A stretch of 64,000 nt of DNA from positions 1-64,000 of the forward strand of contig CALQJX020000020.1 of assembly GCA_943331005.2 (NCBI GenBank), written 5' to 3'. The notes under the pieces are model-generated. The model did no database searches. It saw only the letters and a list, made by a program, of their open reading frames with translations, and was not told where the DNA came from. A program made the position numbers and the translations under genes. The stretch comes from Bordetella parapertussis (GTDB lineage Bacteria; Bacteroidota; Bacteroidia; Chitinophagales; Chitinophagaceae). Shown piece by piece: positions 1 to 9,121 of this stretch (the stretch's first letter is position 1; every line of letters starts with the position of its first letter).

Positions 1-1617
1 AACAAAGGAGCGTGGATTGTTTCTTTCTTCTTCGATCTTATCGTTGGCTATGAAGATATTTTGTTTGTAATAGTAGCCCCCGGCCTTTGTATTGATATAT
101 TCAAAACGGATGCCGGGAGTGATGTTCCAGTGTTTGTTGAGTTGAAAGATATTCTCGGCAAATGCGGCATAGTTGATACCCGGAAAACTGTAATCCGACT
201 TGTCGGCTTCTGTGCCATTGAAGGTGAAGTCCGCATCGATGCCATTACTTGCAGAGCCCTGTTTGCGCAAGGTGAGCCCATTATAAAGCCTTCCGCCAAT
301 GAGGAATGTGCTGCGGTGATCTTGTACCAGTTTGTACTGGTGTATGAAGCGCAGTTCTGAGCCAAAGTTGCTATAACGGTCTGCCAGCAGATCTCTGTTG
401 CCGCCATTGTCTGGTCGGTTTATATAGTCCAGTATGCCCAGTGCCTCGCGACCGCCTTGCAGGGTATAGTTGCGCCAGTTCACGCGTGTATATTCGTTGA
501 TGTGGTAGTCTGCGCTGATGTTGATGAGGTTCCAGTCTACCTTGAACCAGTTGCGTGCGCGCGACGACTGAGATGGGTCTGCGGCAAACTGAGCATCTGT
601 GAGGCCGCCGGGTTGCTGCGCCAGATATTTCATCAGGGTATATTCGCCGGTCACTTTCAGCCGGCTGCTGAAGTTGTAGGCCAGATGCAGGTATGCGTTG
701 TGTTGGTCGTAGTGACTGTTCGGGCGCCAGCTGTTGCCTGTCTTGAACTGGTAGAAGGTGTAATAATTCAGTTTGCCTTTTGCGGTAGTGCCTGCCAGAC
801 TATTGAAGGTATTTAAGAACCCCCACGAACCGGCGGTTTGTCTTGTAGTAAATTCTATGGTTTTGTCTTTAGGGCCTTCCTTCATTATGAAGTTGACAAG
901 TCCGCCAAATTGCGGACCGTACTGCAGGCTGGCAGCGCCACGGGTAATTTCTATGCGTTCTACTGCCTCTGAAGATGGGTTGTAATAACTTTCCGGATAG
1001 CCCAGCGCGTCTGCGCTGATGTCATATCCGTCCTGACGCACATTGAAGTTGGAAGACCTGTTTGGGCTGAGGCCGCGACCACCAATACCCAATTGCAAAC
1101 CTCCTCTGTCATATTCCCAAATGTTGAGACCGGGGATACGTGCATAGATCTGGCGTGTGTTGTTGGTAGCAAGGTTGGCATTGATATTTTTCAGGTAAAT
1201 GATCTCTGTTTTTTTGCCTGCATTAATAGCCGTACCAGATACATCCTTCATGCGGCCTGCGGCTGCATCGCTTTTTTTAGCGGTCACTGTTACACTTTTC
1301 AGGTCTTTTGTAGCAGGTTCCTGCAGGTTTATGTCGAGTGTGCTGTTCTTTTTGTTTAGCGTTACAGTGGTTGTATAATCTTTGTCGGGGCCGGCTACTC
1401 TTACCGTATAGGTGCCTGGTACCAGTTTGGGTGCTCTGAAAAATCCGTTATCATCTGTGCTGAGTTTTATACCTCCCGGTTCTATATTTACTTCTGTATG
1501 TACTGAGGGTTCATTGCCATTTCTCACCATGCCACCTATGCTCCGTTGTTGCGCATTTACCGCAATACTGCACAGGCAGGCTATCATCAGCACCAGTATC
1601 TTCTTGCTCAGGTTCAT
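1..1617 (-). CDS. TonB-dependent receptor, FecA-like (C-terminus beyond window)
   Basis: Outer-membrane receptor for TonB-driven uptake, probably of a ferric chelate. The frame is open from the ATG at 1615-1617 to the window edge, giving the first 539 residues. It begins with a signal peptide ending near VNAQ, followed by a carboxypeptidase-regulatory-like beta-sandwich (about residues 22-95), then a plug with a motif reading ERIEITRGAASLQYGPQFGG and the start of the barrel. The plug and early barrel resemble ferric-dicitrate FecA-type receptors; substrate is inferred, not shown. The ATG overlaps the stop of the upstream HTTM gene as ATGA, so translation is probably coupled. It is the last visible gene of a four-gene leftward operon with imelysin, which supports an iron role. 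The rest of the barrel is outside the window. Confidence 0.9.
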   Translation of the reverse strand, partial: MNLSKKILVLMIACLCSIAVNAQQRSIGGMVRNGNEPSVHTEVNIEPGGIKLSTDDNGFFRAPKLVPGTYTVRVAGPDKDYTTTVTLNKKNSTLDINLQEPATKDLKSVTVTAKKSDAAAGRMKDVSGTAINAGKKTEIIYLKNINANLATNNTRQIYARIPGLNIWEYDRGGLQLGIGGRGLSPNRSSNFNVRQDGYDISADALGYPESYYNPSSEAVERIEITRGAASLQYGPQFGGLVNFIMKEGPKDKTIEFTTRQTAGSWGFLNTFNSLAGTTAKGKLNYYTFYQFKTGNSWRPNSHYDQHNAYLHLAYNFSSRLKVTGEYTLMKYLAQQPGGLTDAQFAADPSQSSRARNWFKVDWNLINISADYHINEYTRVNWRNYTLQGGREALGILDYINRPDNGGNRDLLADRYSNFGSELRFIHQYKLVQDHRSTFLIGGRLYNGLTLRKQGSASNGIDADFTFNGTEADKSDYSFPGINYAAFAENIFQLNKHWNITPGIRFEYINTKAGGYYYKQNIFIANDKIEEERNNPRSFV

Positions 1618-2999
1618 TCTTTGTTCTTATATGGTTTTATCCAGGTATAGTGTTTCCAGCTAAGCGGTTGTGCTGCCAGATCTACTGTAGTGTCTGTAAG
1701 TAATGCCGATCTGTTTCCGTTCAGTGCCACGTACACTTCGGCATGTACTTCCGGATTGATAATCCCCCGTTTACTGTATTCGGCTGCAAGATAGTGTGCA
1801 TAGCGCAGTATAAGGTCGGGCTGCGTACTCATCATCTTTTCCTGTAGTGGAGTAAGGAATTCTGCATTGTTTACTTCTATTTTTTTGCCTGTGTTCTTTT
1901 CCTGAACAGAGAAGTAGGCATTACCCGATTTTTCCATCAGCATCACCCTCCACGAAAACCGGTAACCCTCTTCGTGCCAGAAAAGATGACCGGGATAGAG
2001 CAGGTAGCGGAAGGGTAGCAGTAGCTGTATGGCAATATACAGCGCTATGGCAGTCCCCAATATTTTATTTTGTCTGTAGTTATAAGTTGTGGGTATAGAG
2101 GTAGAATAGTTTGGTCTGTAGCCCGGCATATAGGAAAGTATACGCTCGTGAAAGGCAGGGGAGAAAAAGATAAGGCTGCACACCATCATTACATAGGGGA
2201 ATACCCCGATCATGGGGAAGAAGATGGCAGTAGCTATATGAAAGATGATGACGAAAGCATAGGCATATGGGCGGGTATTGCGCTGTAGCAGTAAGAATAC
2301 AATAAAGAGATCGTAGACTGCACCAAACCAGGAGAACAGGTAGGCTACCCATGTCTCATACATGAGCGGTCCTACCAGTGGCAGGTGGGTCTTGGCAGGT
2401 AGCCATATGCGCATAGGGATGGCCTCGAACAGCCAGTCGGGATTGAGTTTGGCAACACCTGCAAAGAAATATACGCAACCCATCTGGAAACGCAGCAGAT
2501 CGATTGTCCATGACTGTACGGTAAGTCTTTTAATTGCAGGCCACAGTATAGTATCTATGGCATAATATCTGTTGGCAGGGAGCCAGGCCAAGATAAAGGC
2601 CATTAGGCTAATGAAGTAATAGTGGTTGAGATAGGTGGTTACATCAAGCAGTTCTATGTAAGTGAATCCTATGAGAAAGAAAATGATGGAAAACCGGTAT
2701 AGTAAACCCAGACTTATGAACAACGCAGCAACAGCCAGCAGCACAAAAAGCATATGCATACCTGTGTGGCCCATGGGGTGCACCCAGTCGAAACCCATGT
2801 AGGTGAAATGGAAACGAGGCTGCACGTAGACGGCGTTTATCCAACCACGCCATATGAATCGCAGCATACTAAGAAGCATGAGCAGACCGAATGCTATGCG
2901 GAAAGTGACCAGCGGCGCAATAGAGACCTGAGCGCCGGGGAAACGGTCTCTGATCTTAGATAAAACATTGCCGGTAGCTTTATGCTTAGTCTCCGTCAT
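1614..2999 (-). CDS. HTTM domain membrane protein (vitamin K gamma-carboxylase-like)
   Basis: A 461-residue polytopic membrane protein with several hydrophobic segments in the first 330 residues and a soluble C-terminal tail. The N-terminal half (MLSMLRFIWRGW, then a region with histidine-rich turns such as HPMGHTGMH and YLNHYYF) matches the HTTM family, whose members share the membrane fold of vitamin K-dependent gamma-carboxylase. Whether bacterial members carboxylate anything is unknown. The ATG at 2997-2999 lies inside the end of the imelysin gene (14-bp overlap) and the stop overlaps the receptor start, so the three genes are tightly linked. Context suggests a part in iron or metal uptake across the inner membrane or in modifying an operon partner; this is inference. 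Confidence 0.85.
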   Translation of the reverse strand: MTETKHKATGNVLSKIRDRFPGAQVSIAPLVTFRIAFGLLMLLSMLRFIWRGWINAVYVQPRFHFTYMGFDWVHPMGHTGMHMLFVLLAVAALFISLGLLYRFSIIFFLIGFTYIELLDVTTYLNHYYFISLMAFILAWLPANRYYAIDTILWPAIKRLTVQSWTIDLLRFQMGCVYFFAGVAKLNPDWLFEAIPMRIWLPAKTHLPLVGPLMYETWVAYLFSWFGAVYDLFIVFLLLQRNTRPYAYAFVIIFHIATAIFFPMIGVFPYVMMVCSLIFFSPAFHERILSYMPGYRPNYSTSIPTTYNYRQNKILGTAIALYIAIQLLLPFRYLLYPGHLFWHEEGYRFSWRVMLMEKSGNAYFSVQEKNTGKKIEVNNAEFLTPLQEKMMSTQPDLILRYAHYLAAEYSKRGIINPEVHAEVYVALNGNRSALLTDTTVDLAAQPLSWKHYTWIKPYKNKE

Positions 3000-4110
3000 T
3001 GTCGGTGAAGGTGATCTGTACGGCAGTAGCGGAGGCTACATCTGTTTTGAGGAGTGTAAGTAGTTTTTGTATTTCCTTGTAAGCAGCATCGGCTGCAGCA
3101 GGCTGGCTGATGAGCGATGCCGACATAGGATCGGGTATTTGTTGCAGCTTACTTATAGCAAGGTCGAATTGCGCAAGTACATCTGCATTCAGGGTTTCGT
3201 TTTTCAGGGAAATGATATAGTCGTCTATACCCTTGCCGGCATCGTTGCCAGAATAAATATTTTTCAATGCTTTCATGTTCTCTGCGGCAAGTGCGGCAGA
3301 AAATCCTGCATAATATGCTTCGCATTTATCAGCGAATACTGTTCCGTTTGACTGTTTGCCCAATGGCCAGCCAATGCGAGGTCCTTTCATCATATCCAGC
3401 TGATAGGCCAGCTGGTTTACTATGTTGCCTATGGGACTGCCTACATTTGTCTGGGTGTTAGCTATGAACTCTGCCCGGTAAGTTGTCCAGTTGTCAGTAA
3501 TGCCGTCCACCAATGTTTTGAGGCGGCTCACCACATCATTTACATACCTTATACGGTTGGCAGTGTTGGTGCCGAATTTTGCAGCTGCTCCGGGGGCAAA
3601 GTAGAGATACCCAAGAGCAGGGAATCCCTGCGCATAGAGGTTATTTCGTGTAGTTGCGGTAATGTTGTAAGTGCCGGATGCTATATTGCTTTCAATAGTT
3701 GCGGTATCTACAGAGAAGCCTGTAAGCTGGCCTGCCGTAGCAAAGCTATAGTCGAGACCTCCGGAGTAGTTGGCGAAAATATCCAGCAGGGCAGTTTCTG
3801 CCGGACCGAACTGGAAAGCTACTATACGCTCGTACTGAAGGTAAGACTGTTTGTATGCATCTTTCAATGGTGCTTGTGTTGCATCAGAAGGGTTGGCGAC
3901 AAAGGCATCTGATGCTGTTTTGAGTACCGTCAGCTGTTCCTGCATAGCCTTATAACCCGGAAGTATAAGGTTATCGGCATAGTTGGTAAGCATGGCAGTT
4001 TTATCAAATCCATTCTGGATCTGAATGTTCTCCTCTGGTTTGTGGCAGGCAATAAAAGTGCCGGTCATTAACGTAGCTACAGCGATCAGTAAAAGTCCTT
4101 TCTTTTTCAC
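2986..4110 (-). CDS. Imelysin family lipoprotein (EfeO/peptidase M75-like)
   Basis: A 374-residue lipoprotein starting MKKKGLLLIAVATL with a lipobox ending in FIAC at residue 22. Imelysin proteins are helical, metal-linked periplasmic or surface proteins related to the EfeO iron-binding component. The visible sequence has the expected helical repeat pattern, including a GPRIGWPLGK stretch near residues 245-254, which resembles the conserved GxHxxE-region neighbourhood of this family without a clear HxxE. Peptidase activity should not be assumed. It is the second gene of the operon, 93 bp after the DUF4856 gene with a strong hairpin in the gap, and overlaps the HTTM gene by 14 bp. A role in binding iron outside the inner membrane is inferred from family and context. 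Confidence 0.88.
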   Translation of the reverse strand: MKKKGLLLIAVATLMTGTFIACHKPEENIQIQNGFDKTAMLTNYADNLILPGYKAMQEQLTVLKTASDAFVANPSDATQAPLKDAYKQSYLQYERIVAFQFGPAETALLDIFANYSGGLDYSFATAGQLTGFSVDTATIESNIASGTYNITATTRNNLYAQGFPALGYLYFAPGAAAKFGTNTANRIRYVNDVVSRLKTLVDGITDNWTTYRAEFIANTQTNVGSPIGNIVNQLAYQLDMMKGPRIGWPLGKQSNGTVFADKCEAYYAGFSAALAAENMKALKNIYSGNDAGKGIDDYIISLKNETLNADVLAQFDLAISKLQQIPDPMSASLISQPAAADAAYKEIQKLLTLLKTDVASATAVQITFTDNDGD

Positions 4111-4146
4111 AGGGGCAAAAATATATATTGTGTATCAGAATACAGT

Positions 4147-4182
4147 CAGACTCCCGTCACCTCTTTTAGTGACGGGAGTCTG
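4147..4182 (-). terminator. Strong hairpin between operon genes 1 and 2
   Basis: Perfect 14-bp stem (4147-4160 with 4169-4182) and 8-base loop, starting 21 bases after the DUF4856 stop on the minus strand. There is no T-run after the stem in the minus direction, so it may act as a partial terminator or RNA processing/stability element that sets different levels for the DUF4856 and imelysin-HTTM-receptor messages. In the plus direction a T-rich stretch (4185-4199) follows the stem. Confidence 0.7.
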
Positions 4183-4203
4183 ATAAGTTATTATTTTTTG
4201 CAA

Positions 4204-5289
4204 TTAAAGGCCATAAGTAGTTTTCAATATATTCTGTGCAGTCACGAGGTCGGTAAAGCCTGCCTGATTTACCAATGTATAGAAATCTTTATGTATTATG
4301 GTGTTCAGTGTATTGAAGTCAGCAGCACTCAGCTTGCTTTTGGCAGACCTATATTGAAGAGACAGAATGAAGCCAAAACCTTCTGAAAGTGCGTGGAACT
4401 GTGTGCCGTAATTGCCAATTGCAGAAGAAGCTGTAGGGGCTGTAACATAGTTGAGGGCTGCTGCAGCTGCAAGTTGTTCCCATTTATCCATAATAATGTC
4501 GGCCTGCGCATCGCGCACTGTGCGGTCGTAACCGCCGATCGCTGCACGGCCTTTCAGGAAAGCACCGAAAATTATGCCTCCTGCTTGTATAGGTTTGCCT
4601 CTTTCAGCAAGGTAGCCACCCCACAGCAATGGTTTGTTGGGGTCGGTGCTGGCATAAGTAATAGAAGTATCGTAGTTGGCTGGTATTGAAAGGAAGCCAA
4701 ATGCATTGTCCCATGCAGCTTGTGCAGCAATAGTATCTTTTGGGTCCATAGCTTTCACAGAGCTGAGCAGGCTTACAGCTTCTTTGAAGCAAAGGCTACC
4801 CATAATACCCTTTGTGTATGCCTGGCCATATTCCAGACCACGAGGGCCTACTATGATCTTGTTGGTGCCACGTGCCACGAACCCACCGGTGCCCTGAGCA
4901 GCAGTAGTACCGTTGTTATATATAAGCACGCTGTCAGCATATGATTTATACAGTGCAGCATCGGCTGTCTGTGTTGCTATGCTGATACCGGAAGTATTGA
5001 GGGAGGATTCTGTAAAGGCGCTACCGGTGTTATTCCACATGTTGTTTACCTTGTTCTGGTCGAGTGCAACTAAAGTGCTACCGCTATTGGCGGTTTTGAG
5101 ATAGGAGTCCATTTCTACAGCCATGCGGGTGCGCTGTGTGGCAGTAGTATAGTTGGTATTGCCGAAATTGTAAGTAGCAGGTACTGTGTAGGCTTTTACG
5201 TCAGGGTCTGTGTTCTTGTTTTTTTTGCAGGAAGGAGCAGTAAGCAAAAGCGATAATAATACTGCTGAAGGGATGTAGTGTGTTTTCAT
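4204..5289 (-). CDS. DUF4856 domain lipoprotein
   Basis: First gene of the iron-type operon. From the ATG at 5287-5289 the protein has 361 residues, begins MKTHYIPSAVLLSLLLTAPSC and so carries a lipoprotein signal with Cys at residue 21; the longer open frame to 5334 would bury this signal and is less likely. The remainder (YNFGNTNYTTATQRTRMAVEMDSYLKTAN, then repeated helical segments with a KAMDPKDT region) fits the DUF4856 family, which in Bacteroidota is commonly found beside imelysin and TonB receptor genes. Its biochemical role is not known. Co-occurrence suggests a surface or periplasmic iron-binding or handling function. A 20-base direct repeat lies 45-86 bases upstream of the start and may be the operon control site. 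Confidence 0.85.
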   Translation of the reverse strand: MKTHYIPSAVLLSLLLTAPSCKKNKNTDPDVKAYTVPATYNFGNTNYTTATQRTRMAVEMDSYLKTANSGSTLVALDQNKVNNMWNNTGSAFTESSLNTSGISIATQTADAALYKSYADSVLIYNNGTTAAQGTGGFVARGTNKIIVGPRGLEYGQAYTKGIMGSLCFKEAVSLLSSVKAMDPKDTIAAQAAWDNAFGFLSIPANYDTSITYASTDPNKPLLWGGYLAERGKPIQAGGIIFGAFLKGRAAIGGYDRTVRDAQADIIMDKWEQLAAAAALNYVTAPTASSAIGNYGTQFHALSEGFGFILSLQYRSAKSKLSAADFNTLNTIIHKDFYTLVNQAGFTDLVTAQNILKTTYGL

Positions 5290-5333
5290 TTTTTGATTTT
5301 GTTTCTGCAAATGTAGGAGCGAACAAACCGGCA

Positions 5334-5375
5334 AGCTTTTACAATCGGGAAAAAGAGCTTTTACAATCGGGAAAA
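5334..5375. repeat. Tandem 20-base direct repeat before iron operon
   Basis: The sequence AGCTTTTACAATCGGGAAAA occurs exactly at 5334-5353 and again at 5356-5375, a 22-base period (two helical turns). It sits 45-86 bases upstream of the DUF4856 start codon, where a promoter or activator site would be. Paired direct repeats of 21-22 base spacing are typical of LytTR-type response regulators, so a regulator of that kind is a possibility; no such regulator gene is in the window. Confidence 0.7.
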
Positions 5376-5425
5376 TAAGAAGTTGGAACTGTAGTACTTT
5401 ATGTTAGGGGGATCTTGGTGTATTG

Positions 5426-5620
5426 TTATGCGGTTTTGTTGTTCTTTTTATTCCTGAAATGAACAAATGTGAGCATTATAACGGTGTATAGAAATCCTGC
5501 TATCAGAGACGATCTTAAGTTCTGAAGCATATTCCTTTCGCGGTAGATCATAAAATGGAAACATAGAAACATGCCAACCGTATAAACCGTGCCGTTTATG
5601 ATTATACCTTTGTTTTTCAT
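5426..5620 (-). CDS. Small two-helix membrane protein, unknown
   Basis: A 64-residue open frame beginning MKNKGIIINGTVYTVGMFLC and ending KKNNKTA. It has two hydrophobic segments (about residues 8-24 and 38-54) joined by a charged turn (YRERNMLQNLRSS) and a basic tail, the layout of a small two-span inner membrane protein. No family was recognised. The frame overlaps a second, less protein-like frame. It lies between the iron operon and a divergent small gene, facing the same way as the iron operon. Coding status rests on the membrane-protein pattern and plausible ATG only. Confidence 0.5.
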   Translation of the reverse strand: MKNKGIIINGTVYTVGMFLCFHFMIYRERNMLQNLRSSLIAGFLYTVIMLTFVHFRNKKNNKTA

Positions 5621-5767
5621 GGGTCAAATGTAAATTATATCGCACGTTATTTGGTTTGTTTGTATATCCATAATTGCGTGTTTGTTATTTTAAATATGAC
5701 GAAAATCATATGAAAATTACAATTTGAGTGTTACCTTTAAAAAGATTCATCACAAAACAGATCTGCT

Positions 5768-6064
5768 ATGAAAAAGAAACAGGAGAAAAAGGAAGGAAAA
5801 AATAAAAAAGATGTTGCAGCCGCCGCCATTCTTAGTGAAACGCTACGGGTAACTGCCGCTAATCACAAGCAGGCAGCAGAGCATCACAAGGCTGCAGCTG
5901 AGTTTCATTTGGAAGCGGCGAAGCAATATGAAGAGGGCAATAATGAAAGAGGTGCCTATTATTCACTGCTGGCTCATGGTCATCATGCCATTGCAGGTCA
6001 GTTCATAAGCGACGATGCCAAACATCATGCACAGCAACTGAAGCAAACGAATTATCATCATTAG
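5768..6064 (+). CDS. Ala/His-rich helical small protein, unknown
   Basis: A 98-residue protein with a very basic start (MKKKQEKKEGKNKKD) and then a long Ala/His/Glu helix built from near repeats such as AANHKQAAEHHKAAAEFHLEAA, followed by AHGHHAIAGQF and a second His pair HH at the end. Many Bacteroidota carry small proteins of this AxHHxxAAxHH type; their function is not established. The regular spacing of His on one helix face suggests metal binding or self-association, which is inference. ATG at 5768 has the purine-rich stretch of the preceding codons and no strong Shine-Dalgarno. It is a single gene, with divergent and convergent neighbours. Confidence 0.75.
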   Translation: MKKKQEKKEGKNKKDVAAAAILSETLRVTAANHKQAAEHHKAAAEFHLEAAKQYEEGNNERGAYYSLLAHGHHAIAGQFISDDAKHHAQQLKQTNYHH

Positions 6065-6084
6065 TTGCGGGAATTGAATACATA

Positions 6085-6426
6085 TTACCCGAAATCGGAA
6101 TTAAAGTCAGTAAGCAGGTAATAGGTCAGATTTGAAACAGCTGTCTGTACAATAAACAAAACACAGAGGATCACTACGGTGGTCCTTTTTCTTTTAAGGG
6201 CGAATAAAATTATTGCAAATAGATTCAGAACGAATAGAATTGCAGTGATTGAATAGTAAATGGTTGCCTGATGTGGCAACAAAATAGTACCTGCCTTGCC
6301 ATCCCAGCCACAATCCAGCACCAAAAAGAGATCTGAAACCTGTATGTAAGTAAGAAAACCAAATACCAGTAAAGCAATGAAAAGAACAGTATGGTAAAAT
6401 CTCTTTTCCGGTTTATTGAGGGGCAT
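6085..6426 (-). CDS. Three-helix membrane protein, unknown
   Basis: A 113-residue membrane protein (MPLNKPEKRFYHTVLFIALL) with hydrophobic spans near residues 13-33, 54-76 and 82-105, the last after a KRKR basic loop, consistent with a small inner-membrane protein. No family was recognised. It converges on the preceding His-rich gene, with only 20 bases between the two stops, and its start faces the lon promoter region. No signal of transfer or truncation is visible. Confidence 0.6.
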   Translation of the reverse strand: MPLNKPEKRFYHTVLFIALLVFGFLTYIQVSDLFLVLDCGWDGKAGTILLPHQATIYYSITAILFVLNLFAIILFALKRKRTTVVILCVLFIVQTAVSNLTYYLLTDFNSDFG

Positions 6427-6535
6427 TGTTTGTTAGTTACTTAGAAAACGAGGTAAATATAGATATATTTTGTTTGGTAAGTTTTTGCAGTATACGTAAC
6501 GATAGGGTGTAACTTTTGTCGCAAAAAGTGGGCAG

Positions 6536-6572
6536 TATAGTAACTATATCTGCAATAATTACCGATTATTGC
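6536..6572. promoter_or_regulatory. Two adjacent dyads upstream of lon
   Basis: TATAGT-A-ACTATA (6536-6548) is immediately followed by GCAATAAT-TACCG-ATTATTGC (6552-6572). Both lie 70-106 bases before the lon ATG. They may be operator or message-leader structures; no regulator is identified. Confidence 0.4.
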
Positions 6573-6641
6573 TTGTGGCATAAGTATTGCCCCATATGAA
6601 TTCACCCTTTTTAGTAGTTAAACAGGGAAAAAATTGCCATA

Positions 6642-9065
6642 ATGTCTGAAATAAACTCAATGCTGGATATGCTGATGAACCAGAACGAACAGGAGATGGA
6701 GTTCATGCCCATAGTGCCCCTGGGAGAAGACGAAATGGATGAGGTAGAGCGTGCGTCTCTACCTTCTGACCTACCCATAATAGCCCTACGTAATACTGTA
6801 CTTTTTCCTAATGTGGTGCTGCCGATAACTGTTGCCCGCGATAAATCGGTGAAAGCAATAGCAGAAGCACAGAAGACCAATAAATGGATAGGTGTCATAG
6901 CTCAGAAAGACAGCAACAACGACGACCCCAAACCTGAAGATATATATGAAATAGGTACGCTGGCCAAGGTGGTGAAGCAGATAAAGATGCCAGATGGCAA
7001 CATTACGCTGTTCATTATGGGGCGTATGCGCTTCAAGATAGAGAAGTACACGCAGACAGATCCGTACTATGTAGCTCAGGTTACTTATCTGGAAGATGAA
7101 TATCCTAAGAAAGATCCTAAGTTCGATGCCCTCATTTCATCTATAAAAGATTACGGAGAGCGAATAGCACAGCAGTCGGCGAATGTGCCGAATGAGGCAG
7201 GAATAGTGCTGCGCAACATTGAACAGCAGTCCTTCCTGATGCATTTTATCGCATCCAATATCTCCTCTAAGCTGCAGGAAAAGCAGGCCATGCTGGAGGA
7301 AAACGATATCACGCTTCGTGCAGAGAAGTTGCTGCAATTACTGCAGTCTGAGCTGCAACTGGTGGAGCTGAAGAATGAAATAACGAACAAGACCCGTGCC
7401 GATATAGACCGTCAGCAGCGCGAATACTTTTTGCAGCAGCAGATGAAGTCTATAAAAGAAGAACTTGGTGCAGACCCCAACGACAGAGAGATAAAAGATC
7501 TGCAGAAAAGGGCGGAAGGCATGAAGTGGACCGATGCGGCTAAAGAACTTTTTAAGAAGAACATAGAGAAGCTGGAGCGTATGCACCCAAGCACGCCCGA
7601 CTACTCTGTTATATACAACCATCTGGACCTGATGCTGGACCTGCCGTGGGAAACCTACACGCAGGACAGCTATGATCTGAAAAAAGCACAGAAAGTGCTG
7701 GATGCAGATCATTATGGCATGGAGAAGATCAAAGATCGTATTCTGGAATATCTGGCAGTGCTGAAACTGAAGGGTGATATGAAGTCGCCTATTCTGTGTT
7801 TTGTAGGCCCTCCGGGTATTGGTAAAACATCGCTAGGGCGTAGTATAGCTTCTGCTATTTCCCGCAAATATGTTCGTCTGAGCCTTGGTGGTCTGCATGA
7901 CGAGAGTGAACTGCGTGGTCATAGAAAGACCTACATAGGCGCTATGCCGGGACGTATCATACAGTCATTGCGTAAAGTGAAATCTTCCAATCCTGTTTTC
8001 ATACTGGATGAAGTGGATAAACTGGGTAAGGACTTCCGCGGAGATCCGAGTTCTGCATTGTTGGAGATACTGGATCCGGAACAGAATAATTCATTCTACG
8101 ACAACTATCTGGAACTGGAATATGATCTGTCCAAAGTACTGTTCATAGCTACTGCAAACAGCCTTGCAGATATTCAGCCTGCGCTGCGCGACAGGTTAGA
8201 GATCATTCAGCTTTCCGGCTACTCACCGGAAGAGAAGGTGGAGATAGCCAAGCGTCACCTGCTACCCAAGCAGAAGGAAATGCACGGACTTAGTAAAGTG
8301 CCGCTGAAGTTCCCTGACAAAGTGATCCTCAAGATCATTCAGGAATATACCCGCGAAAGTGGTGTGCGTGAGCTGGACAGGTTACTGGCGGGAATGATGC
8401 GTTCTGTTGCGAAGCAGGTAGCTATGGAAGAAGTAGTGGCACCACAGGTTACAGATGCCAGAGTAGAAGATGCATTGGGCAAACCTCGCTTTACTAACGA
8501 TATTTACACCAAGGGGCATCCTGCAGGAGTGGTAGTAGGGTTGGCATGGACCTCTGTAGGTGGCGATATCCTGTTCATAGAGACTTCTTTGTCTAAGGGT
8601 AAGGGTGTTGTGACGCTTACCGGCAATTTGGGTACAGTGATGAAAGAAAGCGCCACAGCAGCTATGTCTTTCCTGAGGGCGCATGCTGAAGAGTTCAAAA
8701 TAGATCCAAATAGGTTTGACGAGACCAACATACATGTACATGTACCGGAGGGTGCAGTGCCTAAAGACGGCCCAAGTGCAGGTATTACCATGCTCACTTC
8801 ACTGGCATCGGCATTTACCGGTCGCAGGGTGAAACCATATCTGGCTATGACCGGTGAAATAACACTACGTGGACAGGTGTTGCCGGTGGGTGGTATCAAA
8901 GAAAAGATACTGGCAGCAAAGCGTGCCGGCATCAAGGATATCATTATGTGCACGCAGAATGAAAAAGATGTAGAAGAAATAAGTGATCATTATATAAAAG
9001 GACTCAGGTTCCATTATGTAGATCAGGCCAGTGAAGTACTGGATCTGGCATTACTTAAGAAATAA
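6642..9065 (+). CDS. lon: ATP-dependent Lon protease
   Basis: Cytoplasmic AAA+ serine protease that degrades misfolded and regulatory proteins. The 807 residues show the N-terminal LON substrate domain (from about residue 40, starting [17 protein letters not shown]), a coiled central region, Walker A GPPGIGKT at residues 389-396, Walker B FILDEVDK shortly after, and a C-terminal Lon proteolytic domain with the catalytic Ser712 in PKDGPSAG and Lys755 in GGIKEK, the same 43-residue spacing as in E. coli Lon. Length is normal for the family, with a slightly longer acidic start ([21 protein letters not shown]). It is a single-gene unit: two dyads precede it and a clear terminator follows at 9081-9117. 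Confidence 0.98.
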   Translation: MSEINSMLDMLMNQNEQEMEFMPIVPLGEDEMDEVERASLPSDLPIIALRNTVLFPNVVLPITVARDKSVKAIAEAQKTNKWIGVIAQKDSNNDDPKPEDIYEIGTLAKVVKQIKMPDGNITLFIMGRMRFKIEKYTQTDPYYVAQVTYLEDEYPKKDPKFDALISSIKDYGERIAQQSANVPNEAGIVLRNIEQQSFLMHFIASNISSKLQEKQAMLEENDITLRAEKLLQLLQSELQLVELKNEITNKTRADIDRQQREYFLQQQMKSIKEELGADPNDREIKDLQKRAEGMKWTDAAKELFKKNIEKLERMHPSTPDYSVIYNHLDLMLDLPWETYTQDSYDLKKAQKVLDADHYGMEKIKDRILEYLAVLKLKGDMKSPILCFVGPPGIGKTSLGRSIASAISRKYVRLSLGGLHDESELRGHRKTYIGAMPGRIIQSLRKVKSSNPVFILDEVDKLGKDFRGDPSSALLEILDPEQNNSFYDNYLELEYDLSKVLFIATANSLADIQPALRDRLEIIQLSGYSPEEKVEIAKRHLLPKQKEMHGLSKVPLKFPDKVILKIIQEYTRESGVRELDRLLAGMMRSVAKQVAMEEVVAPQVTDARVEDALGKPRFTNDIYTKGHPAGVVVGLAWTSVGGDILFIETSLSKGKGVVTLTGNLGTVMKESATAAMSFLRAHAEEFKIDPNRFDETNIHVHVPEGAVPKDGPSAGITMLTSLASAFTGRRVKPYLAMTGEITLRGQVLPVGGIKEKILAAKRAGIKDIIMCTQNEKDVEEISDHYIKGLRFHYVDQASEVLDLALLKK

Positions 9066-9080
9066 AAGATACAGAAAACA

Positions 9081-9117
9081 AAAGACCGGCAAACCTGATT
9101 GGTTTGCCGGTCTTTTT
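9081..9117. terminator. Bidirectional terminator between lon and GT2 gene
   Basis: Stem AAAGACCGGCAAACC / GGTTTGCCGGTCTTT with a short loop (TGATT) and flanking A- and T-runs. It lies between two convergent genes (lon stop 9063-9065, GT2 stop at 9122) and can serve both. Confidence 0.9.
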
Positions 9118-9121
9118 ATGC

